This document shows positions 62,023-64,000 of a DNA stretch of 64,000 bases, one piece after another (within the stretch, counting starts at the first letter, position 1; each line of letters begins with the position of its first letter). The DNA lies in assembly GCF_014773385.1 (NCBI RefSeq), contig NZ_JACXAI010000027.1:1-64000 (forward strand). The letters run 5' to 3'. The position numbers and the translations under genes were made by a program. The notes beneath the pieces are model-generated. The model did no database searches. It saw only the letters and a program-made list of their open reading frames with translations, and was not told where the DNA came from. This stretch comes from Metabacillus arenae (GTDB lineage: Bacteria > Bacillota > Bacilli > Bacillales > Bacillaceae).

Positions 62023-62436
62023 TTGGGTAAAATGACATTGGATTTAGCGAAAAAACTAATCGATGGTGCTGAACAAGAATCAAAAAAGCTAGGAGTGTCG
62101 ATGGTGATTACGGTTGTTGATGAAGGAGGAAATCTAATTGCCTCACATCGAATGGATGATGCTTGGCTGGCCAGTATTGATATCGCTCAAAACAAGGCAT
62201 GGACGGCAGTAGCCCTAAAAATGCCGACTTCAGATTTGGCTGATGCGTCTGTTCCCAAAGCAGAGCTTTATGGAATAAATACAACAAATAACGGACGAAT
62301 TGTTTTATTTGGCGGCGGAATTCCGCTTATGAAAGAAGGAAAAGTAATTGGGGCTGTCGGTGTCAGCGGCAGTAAAGTCGCAGATGATGTGCAAGTGGCT
62401 GAAGCAGCAGTAAAAGTATTTGAAAGCGGGTTATAG
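62023..62436 (+). CDS. HbpS/GlcG-like protein
   Basis: The 137-residue protein belongs to the GlcG/HbpS (DUF336) family, whose members bind heme or cobalamin or serve as subunits of diol dehydratase systems. Visible: LIDGAEQESKKLGVSMVITV, DEGGNLIASHRMDDAWLASI, QNKAWTAVALKMPT, and GRIVLFGGGIPLMKEGKVIG with GVSGSKVADD. The conserved Thr/Arg pair of heme-binding HbpS is not certain. TTG 62023 has AAAGGG nine bases upstream; TTG 62014 abuts that site. Monocistronic; function not assigned. Confidence 0.82.
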   Translation: MGKMTLDLAKKLIDGAEQESKKLGVSMVITVVDEGGNLIASHRMDDAWLASIDIAQNKAWTAVALKMPTSDLADASVPKAELYGINTTNNGRIVLFGGGIPLMKEGKVIGAVGVSGSKVADDVQVAEAAVKVFESGL

Positions 62437-62537
62437 TAAAATTTCGGGTAATGGATGTGGAAAGCATTTTCCTATATGTCTCATTGAACTTCAAAAGCAA
62501 CCTCTTCTGAGCATTCAAATATGAATGACTGATAGAA

Positions 62538-62572
62538 AAAGTCTGGATTTCCATGCTCCGGACTTTTTTTTG
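62538..62572 (+). terminator. Intrinsic terminator after the HbpS-like gene
   Basis: AAAGTCTGGA pairs with TCCGGACTTT (one mismatch) and is followed by a run of eight T residues. Confidence 0.8.
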
Positions 62573-62698
62573 TTAAAATATGAAACAAATTGAAATTCCG
62601 GTCGTCTATAACATTAAAAGAATCCCAATTATTAGTAGAGGATCAAGTAAGAAATTTTATTAACTATTAGTTCAAAATATAGATCGAAGGTGTAACTA

Positions 62699-62998
62699 AT
62701 GAAGAAATTGATCCTTTTATTATTTCTAACAGTTTCCATATTGACCAGTTGTGAAAGTGCACCAAATACATATGAGGTAGATCTTAAACATCCAAGTGAG
62801 AGTAAAACAATTGAAGGGTATGTATATAACAAAAATAGAATGATTTGGATTATTCTAGATAAGGAAGTAAAAAAGAAAGATGTCGAAAATTTGGAGTCTT
62901 CATTATTATTTAAAAACTACTCCAATGTAATGAAGTGTATGTTTGAAAAGGATCAGGGTCAAAGTAACTTAAAAAACGGAAACAAAATTAAAATTTGA
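62699..62998 (+). CDS. Small lipoprotein, possibly DUF3221-like
   Basis: The 99-residue protein has a lipoprotein signal with lipobox ILTSC (Cys18) and a mature part starting ESAPNTYEVD. TIEGYVYNKNRMIWIILD resembles the beta-strand core of DUF3221 lipoproteins, though the match is by eye. It should sit on the outer face of the membrane. GAAGGTG precedes the ATG. It stands alone and converges on glpD. Confidence 0.7.
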   Translation: MKKLILLLFLTVSILTSCESAPNTYEVDLKHPSESKTIEGYVYNKNRMIWIILDKEVKKKDVENLESSLLFKNYSNVMKCMFEKDQGQSNLKNGNKIKI

Positions 62999-63291
62999 TA
63001 TGACTATATTCGTGAATCTAATCCTCCGCAAACATTAGTATTACAATTTGAAATTTTATAATAACTTATCGTATCTATAATACAAACATCGTCTTGTTGT
63101 TGTTCAAGAACAGTTATTTATTTTCAGTTTTAATGGGGCTAGCCTAAATTTTTAAAGGCACCGGTCTCTAACCGATGCCAATTTATCTGCTATTAATACT
63201 GTTAATTAGCGTATTGAAAATCTATTAAAACTAAAAACTAAAGTTTTTCCTTCTGAACCGTACCCGTTAAATTTAATTCGGCAGCTTTTAT
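62999..63291. other. Convergent intergenic region with a hairpin
   Basis: GGCACCGGT (63158-63166) pairs with ACCGATGCC (63172-63180) with one mismatch. On the minus strand it is followed by TTTAAAAATTT, a probable glpD terminator. Nothing else was recognised. Confidence 0.45.
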
Positions 63292-64000
63292 TTAAACAGG
63301 AACAACAGCATCAAATAAATGTTTATTTAATTCTTCACTTAATTGTTCTCTTTGTTCTTGTGACCAGCTTAACTCCTTGGCCATGTAATGAATGACAAGA
63401 TCCTTCCACTTTTTGGCCCATTCAATATCAAAATAGACGGCACCTGTTCGGCGAACAAAGAAGTCAACAGGAGTTGCAGCCATTTCTTCTTGAATGGCAT
63501 AATCAATTTGCGCCAATAGATGGACCGGCGCGTTCAGGACTTCAGCTTGTTGTTTTAAATTCTCCAAACGGCCGTATACAATGTCAATATTAGACCCATA
63601 TCGTTGAACTAGAATTTTAGCCTGATCTTCTGGTAATCCGATATCTTTTCCTTCTTCTACTTTTTTATTAAAAAATTGGGGGAAGCCCTCCGAACCGCCG
63701 ACGTGTCCCCCTGAGATTGGCATGTTCTTCGTTTTACATGAACCAAAATCTTTACCAGTTTCTTTATTTATAATGTTTACTAATAAATCAACGATATGTT
63801 CAGCCATTTTACGATAACCCGTCAGTTTTCCGCCGGCAATTGTAATGAGACCGGAATTAGATGTCCATATTTCATCTTTTCTTGAAATTTCGGATGGATC
63901 CTTTCCTTCTTCGTGAATAAGCGGCCTTAATCCTGCCCAGCTGGATTCCACATCTTTCTCTGTTATTTTTAAATCAGGAAACATGAAGTGAACGGCTTCA
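63292..64000 (-). CDS. glpD: Glycerol-3-phosphate dehydrogenase, C-terminal part
   Basis: About 235 codons of GlpD are inside the window; the N-terminal FAD-binding half lies beyond the right edge, where the frame is still open. Visible family stretches: ESSWAGLRPLIHEEGKDPSEIS, TSNSGLITIAGGKLTGYRKMA with the FAD-binding GGK-x-T, and the C-terminal DAO_C domain with AATPVDFFVRRTGAVYF. The membrane-associated enzyme oxidises glycerol-3-phosphate to dihydroxyacetone phosphate with FAD. In B. subtilis glpD precedes pgcA on the same strand, as here. Confidence 0.93.
   Translation of the reverse strand, partial: EAVHFMFPDLKITEKDVESSWAGLRPLIHEEGKDPSEISRKDEIWTSNSGLITIAGGKLTGYRKMAEHIVDLLVNIINKETGKDFGSCKTKNMPISGGHVGGSEGFPQFFNKKVEEGKDIGLPEDQAKILVQRYGSNIDIVYGRLENLKQQAEVLNAPVHLLAQIDYAIQEEMAATPVDFFVRRTGAVYFDIEWAKKWKDLVIHYMAKELSWSQEQREQLSEELNKHLFDAVVPV

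Overview
The window reads as chromosome of a low-GC, endospore-forming member of the Bacillaceae. It encodes a SpoVR-type sporulation protein, a SleB-like spore cortex hydrolase and a PCYCGC lipoprotein. Ribosome binding sites are of the strong AAGGAGG type, TTG and GTG starts are common, and intrinsic terminators are dense. Gene order in the right half follows the Bacillus subtilis block glpD - pgcA - yhcY - yhcZ - yhdA - yhdB - yhdC - nsrR, read in reverse, with extra genes inserted. No rRNA, tRNA, CRISPR array, prophage or intact insertion sequence was seen.

Layout. 1-5.7 kb: a CGNR zinc-finger regulator divergent from a DinB-like protein, an MscS channel, a 35-residue peptide gene and an OmpR-type two-component pair. 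6.1-8.7 kb: MerR regulator, YugP-like membrane protease and a CNNM/CorC-type transporter. 9.1-12.4 kb: CopC-CopD copper pair, a PlsY paralogue and a nucleotidyltransferase. 12.6-14.8 kb: FAD oxidoreductase with its TetR-type repressor. 14.9-17.2 kb: decayed gene fragments next to a DeoR regulator. 17.3-24.2 kb: MapB-like methionine aminopeptidase, VOC protein, cation diffusion facilitator, Cof phosphatase, PepF and a YihY membrane protein. 24.3-33.3 kb: MFS exporter with a CzrA-like metal sensor, PCYCGC lipoprotein, a truncated MmyB-type regulator, an ArsR-AHSA1 pair, a second cation diffusion facilitator, a CPA antiporter, a nitronate monooxygenase and an alkyltransferase-like DNA repair protein. 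33.4-40.4 kb: a complete oligosaccharide locus (GH88 unsaturated glucuronyl hydrolase, two ABC permeases, binding lipoprotein) facing a divergent histidine kinase and NarL-type regulator. 40.5-46.8 kb: repeat DNA and several broken genes (DUF3231 with an early stop, Ada with a stop near its C terminus, a PEP-mutase-family tail, a zeta-toxin-like P-loop fragment). 46.9-51.4 kb: SpoVR, Hmp and its NO sensor NsrR, YhdC-like and YhdB. 51.9-54.6 kb: an EamA exporter and a MocR regulator, with palindromic GGTACA sites between them. 54.6-59.1 kb: YhdA, YhcZ, YhcY and PgcA. 59.4-61.6 kb: a translationally coupled trio of SDR, divergent QueA-like enzyme and VOC protein. 62-64 kb: HbpS-like protein, a small lipoprotein and the 3' part of glpD.

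Two things stand out. First, several intergenic regions carry degenerate tandem arrays with a repeat step of 20 bp. One family is built on TTATCTTCGA (8.9 and 61.7 kb) and another on TTATCCGAATAATTGCAC (17.1, 21.2 and 40.6 kb). The two loci of the first family end in the same variant unit. These are not CRISPR arrays and no gene explains them. Second, the coupled SDR/QueA-like/VOC operon contains a QueA relative that has lost the family's usual signature residues, which suggests a different substrate or reaction.
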